Below are positions 15,765-22,749 of a stretch of DNA of 38,299 nt, in pieces. Both the position numbers and the translations under genes were made by a program. The notes below the pieces were generated by a model. It saw only the letters and a list, made by a program, of their open reading frames with translations. It was not told the DNA's origin and made no database searches. Position 1 is the stretch's first letter. Each line of letters opens with the position of its first letter. Origin of the DNA: Syntrophomonadaceae bacterium (lineage in GTDB: Bacteria > Bacillota > Dethiobacteria > DTU022). The DNA is taken from contig PWFM01000039.1 of the NCBI GenBank assembly GCA_003553895.1, positions 1-38,299 on the forward strand, written 5' to 3'.

Positions 15765-16154
15765 GTGGGAGATTTTAAAAGTGATCAAGAATTGCATCCC
15801 CTGGAGTTGGGAGAATTAAAATACGACCGGGACGGCCTGGTCCCGGCGGTGATCCAGGATCACCGCAATAACAGCGTCCTCATGGTCGGCTACATGGATA
15901 AAGAAGCCATCAGGCGCACTTTAGATAGTGGCAGAGTTTGCTTCTGGAGCCGCAGCCGCCGGGAGTACTGGGTCAAAGGCGAGAGTTCGGGCAACTTCTT
16001 CGAGGTAAAAAGTATACATGCCGATTGCGATGCCGATACCCTGCTGGTTAAGGTTATTCCTCTAGGGCCGGGCCTGGCCTGCCATACCGGGCGCTATTCA
16101 TGCTTTTTTAATACCCTGACCGGTTTTGATCAAGGGGAGCAAGGAAATGATTGA
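15765..16154 (+). CDS. hisI: phosphoribosyl-AMP cyclohydrolase
   Basis: Opens the purine ring of PR-AMP in the third step of histidine synthesis. 129 aa, so only the cyclohydrolase domain is present; the HisE pyrophosphohydrolase often fused to it is absent. Motifs: VLMVGYMDKEA, CFWSRSRREYWVKGESSG, the Zn/Mg ligands HADCDADTLL and the C-terminal ACHTGRYSCFF. Starts at GTG 15765 with GGAGG 7-8 bases upstream. Its last 8 bases overlap the start of the histidinol phosphatase gene. Confidence 0.96.
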   Translation: MGDFKSDQELHPLELGELKYDRDGLVPAVIQDHRNNSVLMVGYMDKEAIRRTLDSGRVCFWSRSRREYWVKGESSGNFFEVKSIHADCDADTLLVKVIPLGPGLACHTGRYSCFFNTLTGFDQGEQGND

Positions 16155-16944
16155 TTACCACCTTCACACTGCGCGCTGCTGCCATGCAACCGGCGCCCTC
16201 GATCAATACGTGGCTGAGGCGGAGAAGAAAAAGCTGGCCGAAATCGGCTTTGCCGACCACTTTCCGCTGGCCCTGCTGGGCTTTGCACCCCGCAACCAGG
16301 TGACAATGAACCCCGGAGAGCTGGATGAATACATGGAGCAGGTGCATGCCCTGAAAAAGAGCTCCGGTCCGGTTAAGGTCAAGGTGGGAATAGAAGTTGA
16401 CTACCTGCCCGGGACAGAAGAAAGAGTGGCGGAACTGCTGGGCCAGTGGAATTTTGACTATGTTATCGGTTCGATCCATTTTCTTGGCGACTGGGACTTT
16501 ACCCACCCCGTATATGCTGATGATTATAAAAATAAAGATATGGCCGCCCTTTATCGCCGCTACTATGCCCTGGTGAACCGGGTTTGTGAATGCCGGCTTT
16601 TTGATATTATCGGCCACATCGACGTGGTCAAGAAGTTCGGTTACCGCCCGCAGGAGGACCTGGAGGCGATCCGGCTCGAAACGGCCCGCCTGCTCCATAA
16701 AACGGGCACCTGTCTGGAGCTTAATACCGCCGGCAGGGATGCCCCGGTGGGCGAGTTTTATCCCGACCGGCAATTCTTGGCCATGTGCCGCTCCGAGGGA
16801 GTCGAGGTCACCCTGGGCTCAGATGCCCATGCCCCGGATCAGGTGGGACGCTATTTTCCGGAAGCCATAGAACTGTTAAAAAAAACCGGATACCAGGAAC
16901 TGACCGTATTCGAGGGCCGTAAAAAAAGCAAACAACCTCTATAA
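16147..16944 (+). CDS. PHP-family histidinol-phosphatase
   Basis: Removes phosphate from histidinol phosphate, supplying the substrate of HisD. 265 aa of the PHP metal-dependent phosphoesterase superfamily. Metal-binding motifs in order: DYHLHTARC (H5, H7), FADHFPL, GIEVDYLPG (E), VIGSIHFLGDW, DIIGHIDVVKKFG, and the C-terminal TLGSDAHAPDQVG. ATG 16147 is used because it overlaps the hisI stop by 8 bases and follows GGGAGCAAGG; the longer frame from 16126 lies inside hisI. Position next to hisI supports a histidine role rather than another PHP phosphatase. The symbol hisK or hisJ would apply if function is confirmed. Confidence 0.85.
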   Translation: MIDYHLHTARCCHATGALDQYVAEAEKKKLAEIGFADHFPLALLGFAPRNQVTMNPGELDEYMEQVHALKKSSGPVKVKVGIEVDYLPGTEERVAELLGQWNFDYVIGSIHFLGDWDFTHPVYADDYKNKDMAALYRRYYALVNRVCECRLFDIIGHIDVVKKFGYRPQEDLEAIRLETARLLHKTGTCLELNTAGRDAPVGEFYPDRQFLAMCRSEGVEVTLGSDAHAPDQVGRYFPEAIELLKKTGYQELTVFEGRKKSKQPL

Positions 16945-16978
16945 AAGAGAGACTTTTAAGGGAAAAGGAGAGCAGGCC

Positions 16979-17464
16979 GTGCCCGATCTGTATTGTGATC
17001 GTATCGATACGCCAAAAGGCGTTTTTTTGCTTTTATTTCACCCCGGCGGCATCTACAGGATCTATTTTCCCGGCCGGGAACCGGCACAAGCTTATCCGGA
17101 GGGCAAGTTGCCCTGGAGCGGGCTGGTTGAAGATTTTAACCGGTACCTGGCCGGCGAAGTGGTGGACTGGTCGCATTATCCCCTCGATACTTCCGGCTAT
17201 CGTTCTTTTACCAGAAGGCTCCTCGATCAGGTCCGCCAGATCCCCTTTGGCCGGGTGTGCACATACCGGGAAGCCGCCGAAAAAGCCGGATCTCCCCGGG
17301 CCTGGCGGGCGGCCGGGCAGGCTTTAAAAGCCAACCGCCATCCGGTCCTGGTGCCCTGCCACCGGGTAATTGCCAGCGGAGGCAAACCGGGTGGTTTCAG
17401 CGGGCCGCCCGGCTGGAAACAGATGCTGCTGGATATTGAAGCAGGGCGGGACAGGAGGCGGTAA
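16979..17464 (+). CDS. ogt: methylated-DNA--protein-cysteine methyltransferase
   Basis: Suicide repair protein that transfers alkyl groups from O6-alkylguanine to its own cysteine. 161 aa. The active site VPCHRVIASGG gives acceptor C127 with H128 and R129. The helix-turn-helix segment IPFGRVCTYREAAEKAG and the RAAGQALKANRHP stretch (arginine finger region) are complete. N-terminal domain is short and variable, as usual. Starts at GTG 16979 behind GGAG. It stands between the histidinol phosphatase and aroC and ends 2 bases before aroC, so it is co-transcribed with biosynthetic genes to which it is functionally unrelated. Confidence 0.95.
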   Translation: MPDLYCDRIDTPKGVFLLLFHPGGIYRIYFPGREPAQAYPEGKLPWSGLVEDFNRYLAGEVVDWSHYPLDTSGYRSFTRRLLDQVRQIPFGRVCTYREAAEKAGSPRAWRAAGQALKANRHPVLVPCHRVIASGGKPGGFSGPPGWKQMLLDIEAGRDRRR

Positions 17465-17466
17465 AT

Positions 17467-18633
17467 ATGCGTTTTTTAACCGGCGGCGAATCTCACGGCC
17501 CCTGCCTGACCGGGATTATAGAAGGATTGCCGGCCAACCTTGAGTTGGACAGCAGGACCATAAACAAGCAGCTGGCCCGTCGTCAACAGGGATATGGACG
17601 CGGCGGAAGGATGGAAATTGAAAAAGACCGGGTCGAGTTCTTATCCGGACTGCGTTTTAACCGGACTACCGGCAGCCCCCTTACCCTGCAGATCAAAAAC
17701 CGCGATTGGGAGAACTGGCGCCAGGTTATGGCGCCGGAAGGTGCCCCGCCGCCAGAAGTGAAAACTTTGACCCGGCCCCGACCCGGTCATGCCGACCTGG
17801 CCGGCGCATTGAAGTACAATCACCGGGATCTGCGCCAGGTTCTCGAACGTTCCAGCGCCAGGGAAACGGCGATGCGGGTGGCGGTGGGCACCGTGGGCAG
17901 GGTGTTGATGGAGTGGTTTAGCCTCCAATTTTTCAGCCACGTGATCAGGATTGGATCCGCCACCTCTCCGGTCTGCGCTTCAACCCTGCCTGAGCTTGCC
18001 GACAGGGTTGAAGAGTCATCTCTGCGCTGCGCCGATTCCCGGGCGGAACAGGCCATGCGCAAGGAAATAGACCGGGCCGGCCTGGAAGGCGACACCCTGG
18101 GCGGAGTGATCGAACTGGTGATCACCGGCGCGCCTCCCGGGCTGGGCAGCCACGTCCACTGGGACCGCCGCCTGGACGGCCGCCTGGCCGGAGCGCTTAT
18201 GAGTATTCAGGCCATAAAAGGTGTGGAAATTGGAGCAGGCTTTTCTTCGGCCGGCCGGCCTGGTTCACAAATCCATGATCCGGTAGCCGCCGATCCTGAA
18301 GAAGGGATTAGCCGGACCACTAACCGGGCCGGCGGCATAGAAGGCGGTATTAGCAACGGGGAAAATATCTTAATCCGGCTGGCTATGAAACCCATTCCCA
18401 CCCTGGCCAATCCCCTTTCCAGCGTTGACTTAGAGACAGGGTTGGGCGCCCCGGGGACGGTGGAAAGGTCCGATGTCTGCGCAGTGCCTTCGGCCGCTGT
18501 AGTGGCCGAAGCGGTGGCAGCCTGGGAACTGGCTGCCGCCTTCCTGGAGAAATTCAGCGGCGATTCTATTGAAGAAACAGAGGCCTCCTACAATTACTAT
18601 ATGGAGGCCGTAAAGAGGCGTTTACGGCGGTAA
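17467..18633 (+). CDS. aroC: chorismate synthase
   Basis: FMN-dependent trans-elimination of phosphate from EPSP to give chorismate, the last shikimate step. 388 aa, typical. N-terminal GESHGPCLTGIIEGLP, then RRQQGYGRGGRMEIEKD, RPRPGHADLAGALKY, the ERSSARETAMRVA motif and the C-terminal KPIPTLANPL and RSDVCAVPSAAVVAEA are all classic AroC signatures. Start ATG 17467, with AGGAGG (17453-17458) in the end of ogt. aroB follows after a short hairpin-bearing gap. Reduced FMN must come from another flavin reductase, as in other monofunctional bacterial AroC enzymes. Confidence 0.97.
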   Translation: MRFLTGGESHGPCLTGIIEGLPANLELDSRTINKQLARRQQGYGRGGRMEIEKDRVEFLSGLRFNRTTGSPLTLQIKNRDWENWRQVMAPEGAPPPEVKTLTRPRPGHADLAGALKYNHRDLRQVLERSSARETAMRVAVGTVGRVLMEWFSLQFFSHVIRIGSATSPVCASTLPELADRVEESSLRCADSRAEQAMRKEIDRAGLEGDTLGGVIELVITGAPPGLGSHVHWDRRLDGRLAGALMSIQAIKGVEIGAGFSSAGRPGSQIHDPVAADPEEGISRTTNRAGGIEGGISNGENILIRLAMKPIPTLANPLSSVDLETGLGAPGTVERSDVCAVPSAAVVAEAVAAWELAAAFLEKFSGDSIEETEASYNYYMEAVKRRLRR

Positions 18634-18634
18634 A

Positions 18635-18659
18635 GGCCGGCCTAAAAAGCCGGGGCCGG
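18635..18659 (+). other. GC-rich hairpin between aroC and aroB
   Basis: CCGGCC (18637-18642) can pair with GGCCGG (18654-18659), with a competing CCGGC/GCCGG pairing (18637-18641 with 18650-18654). It directly precedes the possible GTG start of aroB at 18662 and would make that start poorly accessible. There is no T-tract. Confidence 0.4.
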
Positions 18660-18712
18660 TTGTGACCGCCCCGCATAACCAGGGCCTTAAAAGAAGGGAG
18701 ATGGGGCCACCT

Positions 18713-19813
18713 TTGAAGGGACGGGAAATAGAGGTAACAACCGGGACTTTTGCTTACCGGGTCCTGATCGAAGAAGATCTGCTGGCTGAAACGGGACGGC
18801 TGCTCCGGCTGGCATTACCGCCCGGTCGCGCCCTTTTGATCAGCGACCACAATGTTTTTTCCCGCTACGGCAATGCGGTCCTGCAATCCCTGGCTGCTGA
18901 AAAATGGCAGGTAAAAACCGCCCTCATAAAACCGGGTGAAGGTTCTAAAACAGTGACCGGCGCAAAACGCCTTTATGAAGCCTGCATTGATGCCGGGCTT
19001 GATCGCACTTCGCCTGTCATCGCCCTGGGGGGCGGCGTGATAGGGGACCTGGCCGGGTTTGTGGCCGCTACTTTCATGCGGGGCGTGCCCCTGATTATGC
19101 TGCCCACTTCCCTGCTGGCCCAGGTGGATAGCAGTGTGGGCGGCAAAGTGGCCGTTAACCATCCCCGCGGGAAAAATATGATCGGGGCCATCTACCCGCC
19201 CCGCCTGGTCCTGATTGATCCGCTGGTTTTAAAGACCCTGAACAACAGGCAGTTCAGGGCCGGAGCCGCCGAAGTTATAAAATACGGCATTATTGAAGAC
19301 GAAACTTTTTTCACCCGGCTGGAGGAAAAAAGCGATCGGCTCCTGGCCCGGGACTCCGGTTTTTTGGCGGAAGCGGTAGCCGCTTCAGTCCGCTCCAAGG
19401 CCAGGGTGGTTGAAAAAGACGAATATGAGCAAGATTACAGGCGCATCTTAAATTTTGGACATACCATCGGCCATGCTCTGGAAGCGGCCACCGCATACCG
19501 TTATTACCTGCACGGCGAAGCGGTCCTGGTGGGCATGGTCCTCGCCGTTAAACTGGCTCAAAAACTTTCCTGCCTCGATGCGGGAACAGCCGGGCGGATC
19601 AACAGCCTCCTGGGCCGGTTGAGAATGAAAAAGCCGCCGCAAGGCTTGACGGCTGGAAAAGTAATCGATAAACTGGAGCATGATAAAAAACGCCTGAGAG
19701 GCGATCTGATCTTTGTCCTCCCGGACCGGATCGGTTCCGCCATGATGGTTCCTGTAAAAGATATGGAAATGATTGCCGGGGTTATTGAAACCTACCTTGA
19801 ACCGGGCGGCTGA
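18713..19813 (+). CDS. aroB: 3-dehydroquinate synthase
   Basis: Converts DAHP to 3-dehydroquinate using NAD+ and a divalent metal; second shikimate step. Motifs: LPPGRALLISDHNV, KPGEGSKT, the NAD glycine loop ALGGGVIGDLAGFVAATFMRG, PTSLLAQVDSSVGGKVAVNH, and the metal ligands in GAAEVIKYG, NFGHTIGHALE and HGEAVLVGM. The start is uncertain. GTG 18662 (383 aa) lies next to a hairpin and has a poor ribosome site, ATG 18701 abuts GGGAG, and TTG 18713 has GGGAG 12 bases upstream. I chose 18713 because MKGREIEVTTG at 366 aa fits the family's usual length. Last gene of the ar-his group; a strong promoter follows it. Confidence 0.95.
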   Translation: MKGREIEVTTGTFAYRVLIEEDLLAETGRLLRLALPPGRALLISDHNVFSRYGNAVLQSLAAEKWQVKTALIKPGEGSKTVTGAKRLYEACIDAGLDRTSPVIALGGGVIGDLAGFVAATFMRGVPLIMLPTSLLAQVDSSVGGKVAVNHPRGKNMIGAIYPPRLVLIDPLVLKTLNNRQFRAGAAEVIKYGIIEDETFFTRLEEKSDRLLARDSGFLAEAVAASVRSKARVVEKDEYEQDYRRILNFGHTIGHALEAATAYRYYLHGEAVLVGMVLAVKLAQKLSCLDAGTAGRINSLLGRLRMKKPPQGLTAGKVIDKLEHDKKRLRGDLIFVLPDRIGSAMMVPVKDMEMIAGVIETYLEPGG

Positions 19814-19830
19814 ATGTAAGCAAAAAGGTA

Positions 19831-19859
19831 CTGACATTTTCGACTTTCTCAGCTATACT
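19831..19859 (+). promoter_or_regulatory. strong sigma-A-type promoter upstream of secD
   Basis: CTGACA (19831-19836), 17-base spacer, TATACT (19854-19859); both hexamers match consensus at 5 of 6. Transcription should start near 19866, leaving a leader of about 190 bases before secD. Confidence 0.65.
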
Positions 19860-19865
19860 GGACAG

Positions 19866-20055
19866 AGTCATATTTTAGATGCAACTTGCGAGTGGCGGCC
19901 TGCCGCTTTAACTGCCGCCTCTTCAAAGCAGGCGCAGTTAAGATCATAAAAAAATTACTTTAATAACCGGCGGGATGCTGCAACGGGAGGAGACAACCGG
20001 CCCGGCACCGGGCGCAGCCGGCCGGCCTTTTTGATGTGAATGGAGAGTGATGTGA
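19866..20055 (+). promoter_or_regulatory. structured 5' leader of secD with a terminator-like hairpin
   Basis: Three stem-forming segments are visible: GCGGC/GCCGC around 19895-19906; AACTGCCGCC pairing with GGCGCAGTT (about 19908-19938, one bulge); and GCCCG-GCAC-CGGGC (20000-20013) nested in CCGGC/GCCGG arms and followed by GGCCGGCC and T5 (20028-20032). The last resembles an intrinsic terminator placed 23 bases before the secD start. No riboswitch class I know matches. Attenuation of secDF is an inference. Confidence 0.4.
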
Positions 20056-21297
20056 TTGAAAACAAATTTTAAACCGGGCCGCTTTTTAATCCTGGTTCTA
20101 CTATGTTTGTTAATTATCTACTCCGGCTTCCACGCTTTTCAGAATGCAGCGGACAGGGAAGAGGGGATCAGGCGCGGCCTGGATATCGCCGGAGGGCTCT
20201 ATGTGCTCATGGAAGCGGTCGAAACCGAAGGTCGCGAAGTTGATGACGATACCATCGACCGGGCTATCGCCGTGATCAGGAACAGGATTGATGAGCTGGG
20301 AGTGGCAGAACCGGTTATCGCCCCCCAGGGTGATGACCGGATCAGGATTGAACTGCCCGACCTGGATGATGTCGAAGAGGCCCGCGAGATTATTGGGAGA
20401 ACGGCCATGCTGACTTTTGTTGGCCCCGACGGCGAAGAAATAGTGACCGGCGCCAACCTGGAAAGGGCCCGGGCTGAAAGGCAGCCGGAAGTTTCGCCCA
20501 ATCCTTTTGTCAGCCTGGAGTTTGACAGAGAAGGAACCCGGCTTTTTGCCGAAGCTACCCAGAAATATTATGGAGAACCGATAGCGATCTACCTGGACGA
20601 TGAAATAATATCCGAACCCGTAGTGAGGGCAATAATTACCGAAGGGCATGCAACCATTGAGGGCAACTTTGATTTTGAAGAAGCGTCGCAGCTGGCCCTG
20701 CTTTTGCGCAGCGGTTCCCTGCCCGTGGAATTGCGGGAACTTGAATCCCGCCTGGTTGGGCCAACTTTGGGCCAGAGAACGGAAGAAATTGCCGCTTATG
20801 CGGCGGCAGTGGGCCTGGCCCTGGTTTTCCTGTTCATGATTGCCTACTACCGCCTGGCCGGGATAATCGCCGGGATGGCCCTCATTTTTTACCTGTCCCT
20901 GGTTTTGTGGGCCCTGACTTACCTGCCTGCGACCCTGACATTGCCCGGTATTGCCGGTTTGATCCTTTCCATCGGTATGGCGGTTGACGCCAATGTGATT
21001 ATTTTTGAAAGAATTAAAGACGAGTTGCGTTCCGGGCGGACTATGCGCAGCGCCATGGAAAGCGGCTTCAAGCGCGCCTTCCGGGCTATCCTCGATGCCA
21101 ATGTAACCACCTTGATTGTTACCGTAGTCCTCTTTATGCTGGCCAGCGGCCCGGTCAGGGGATTTGCTGTAACCCTCTTCATCGGCATCATCTGCAGTAT
21201 GTTTACGGCCATAGTGCTGACCCGGATTCTGATGCGCCTCGCTTTTAAATCCGGCCTGATCCAGAGCGGGGCTTACGTGGGGGTGAAGCTGTCATGA
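20056..21297 (+). CDS. secD: protein translocase subunit SecD
   Basis: Inner-membrane RND-type subunit that uses the proton or sodium gradient to pull secreted proteins through SecYEG. 413 aa with an N-terminal membrane helix (about 9-26), a periplasm-type P1 domain (DIAGGLYVLMEAV, RIDELGVAEPVI, and DEIISEPVV near 178-186) and five C-terminal membrane helices, with GMAVDANVIIFERIKDELRSG in the conserved TM4 segment. Starts at TTG 20056; GGAG lies 10 bases upstream. Stop TGA overlaps the secF ATG by 4 bases (ATGA). yajC, queA and tgt, which often precede secD, are absent here; aroB is upstream. Confidence 0.96.
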   Translation: MKTNFKPGRFLILVLLCLLIIYSGFHAFQNAADREEGIRRGLDIAGGLYVLMEAVETEGREVDDDTIDRAIAVIRNRIDELGVAEPVIAPQGDDRIRIELPDLDDVEEAREIIGRTAMLTFVGPDGEEIVTGANLERARAERQPEVSPNPFVSLEFDREGTRLFAEATQKYYGEPIAIYLDDEIISEPVVRAIITEGHATIEGNFDFEEASQLALLLRSGSLPVELRELESRLVGPTLGQRTEEIAAYAAAVGLALVFLFMIAYYRLAGIIAGMALIFYLSLVLWALTYLPATLTLPGIAGLILSIGMAVDANVIIFERIKDELRSGRTMRSAMESGFKRAFRAILDANVTTLIVTVVLFMLASGPVRGFAVTLFIGIICSMFTAIVLTRILMRLAFKSGLIQSGAYVGVKLS

Positions 21298-22220
21298 TTG
21301 AATTTATCGGCAACCGCCGTAAGGCCTACCTGCTGTCGGCAGCGCTGATCCTGGCCGGTTTGTTTTCCCTGGCCATCTTTGGTTTAAACCTGGGCATCGA
21401 TTTTACCGGTGGCACCGTGCTGCAGTTTACCCTGGGAGAAGATGTTTCTATGGATGAGGTAGATGAGGCCCTGGAACCCTTTGACGAACTGGAAGGCGCG
21501 GCCGTGCAGATGATCCAGGGCCGCGACCTGGCCGGTGACCCGACGGACGAAGGCTTGATCATCAGGGGACCTGTCATGTCCGAAGAACGGCGCGATGCCT
21601 TGATTAATGAATTCAGGGACCGTTTTCCGGAAATGACCGCCGACGATTTGCGGGTGGAAAGCGTCGGGGCGGTGATCGGGGCTGAGCTGACCCGCCAGGC
21701 TCTGTTATCGCTTTTTGTGGCCATTGTGGCTATGATCGCCTATATAACCTTCCGCTTTGAGTTCAAGTTTGCCCTGGCCACCATAACCGCCCTTTTGCAT
21801 AATGTGCTTATTGTGGTGGGCATTTTTTCCATCCTCCAGATGGAGATTAATGTTCCTTTTGTGGCGGCTATTCTCACTGTTTTTGGCTACTCCGTCAATG
21901 ATACTATTGTGATCATGGACCGGATCCGCGAAAATATTAAATACAGGAAAAAAGACGAGTATGTCGAAGTAGTCAACGAGAGCATCAACCAGAACCTGGT
22001 CAGGTCGATCAATACCTCCCTGACCACCCTGCTCGTGCTCGTTTCCCTGCTGTTTGGCTTTAATTACTATATCGGCAGCCTGGACTTGATCGTCTTTGTG
22101 GTAGCCCTGATCCTGGGAGTATTAGTCGGCACTTATTCATCGATATTTATCGCCAGCCCCCTGTGGCTGAACCTGCAGGATGTTAATTTAAGTTTAAACC
22201 GCCGCCGGAAAGCGGCATAA
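21294..22220 (+). CDS. secF: protein translocase subunit SecF
   Basis: Partner of SecD in the SecDF translocation motor. 308 aa with an N-terminal membrane helix followed by LGIDFTGGTVLQFTL (the conserved P1-like start of SecF), a short external domain, and five membrane helices with VFGYSVNDTIVIMDRIREN in the conserved TM4 segment. Start ATG 21294 is 4-base coupled to secD, typical of the pair. The C-terminus ends in a basic stretch (NRRRKAA) facing the cytoplasm by positive-inside reasoning. Confidence 0.96.
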   Translation: MIEFIGNRRKAYLLSAALILAGLFSLAIFGLNLGIDFTGGTVLQFTLGEDVSMDEVDEALEPFDELEGAAVQMIQGRDLAGDPTDEGLIIRGPVMSEERRDALINEFRDRFPEMTADDLRVESVGAVIGAELTRQALLSLFVAIVAMIAYITFRFEFKFALATITALLHNVLIVVGIFSILQMEINVPFVAAILTVFGYSVNDTIVIMDRIRENIKYRKKDEYVEVVNESINQNLVRSINTSLTTLLVLVSLLFGFNYYIGSLDLIVFVVALILGVLVGTYSSIFIASPLWLNLQDVNLSLNRRRKAA

Positions 22221-22238
22221 ATTCAATAGTTCAGGGAT

Positions 22239-22287
22239 CCGGCCCTTTCTTCAGGGACCGCCTGCCGGGCCTGCCTGGAAGGGCCGG
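22239..22287 (+). other. inverted repeat between secF and the LapA-domain gene
   Basis: CCGGCCCTT (22239-22247) and AAGGGCCGG (22279-22287), 9 bp perfect with a 31-base loop that could fold further. No T-tract follows; instead TATAAT occurs at 22291-22296, a possible -10 without a recognisable -35. It may be a processing or stabilising element within the transcript. Confidence 0.4.
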
Positions 22288-22332
22288 ACCTATAATAATG
22301 CTCTGTAAGCCGCCGGCGGAAGGGATAAGCTG

Positions 22333-22749
22333 ATGAGTTCTTTCTATTTAATCTTGGCCCTGGTTTTCAGTTTGATCATTGCCGTCGTGGCTGTAGCCAA
22401 TACGGAACCGGTGACTGTAAATTACCTTTTTGGCCGGGCTAACGTTTCCTTGATCATACTAATTCTTGGTTCGGCTTTTACCGGGGCCCTGGTTATGGGT
22501 CTGATCAGCCTTTTTCGCAGCATCCGCTCTGCCCTGGCATTCCGCCAGGTAAAACATGAAAAACAAGCCCTGCAGAAACAGATCAAGGAGCTCGAGGAAG
22601 AAAAGGTTTTCCTGGAAGCTGAACTGAACAAGGCCCTCTCCGTTCCGGCAGAGCCTGAAGAAAAAAGATTGCAGTTAGAAGAAGAAGCGGAAGAAGAGCA
22701 AGGTGGCGATCAGGAAGTGGATGAGGATTTTAATGAGCCTGAACGGTAA
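22333..22749 (+). CDS. LapA-domain (DUF1049) membrane protein
   Basis: Small membrane protein, 138 aa. Two hydrophobic segments (about 4-22 and 39-62) flank ANTEPVTVNYLFGRANVSL, the hallmark of the LapA/YciM-partner family. A predicted coiled coil (about 72-108: KHEKQALQKQIKELEEEKVFLEAELNKA, shown in part) and a strongly acidic C-terminal tail follow. In Proteobacteria LapA acts in lipopolysaccharide regulation. In Firmicutes the role is unknown, so no LPS function is claimed. ATG 22333 is preceded by GGAAGGGATAAGCTG. Its end overlaps the recJ start by 17 bases. Confidence 0.85.
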   Translation: MSSFYLILALVFSLIIAVVAVANTEPVTVNYLFGRANVSLIILILGSAFTGALVMGLISLFRSIRSALAFRQVKHEKQALQKQIKELEEEKVFLEAELNKALSVPAEPEEKRLQLEEEAEEEQGGDQEVDEDFNEPER

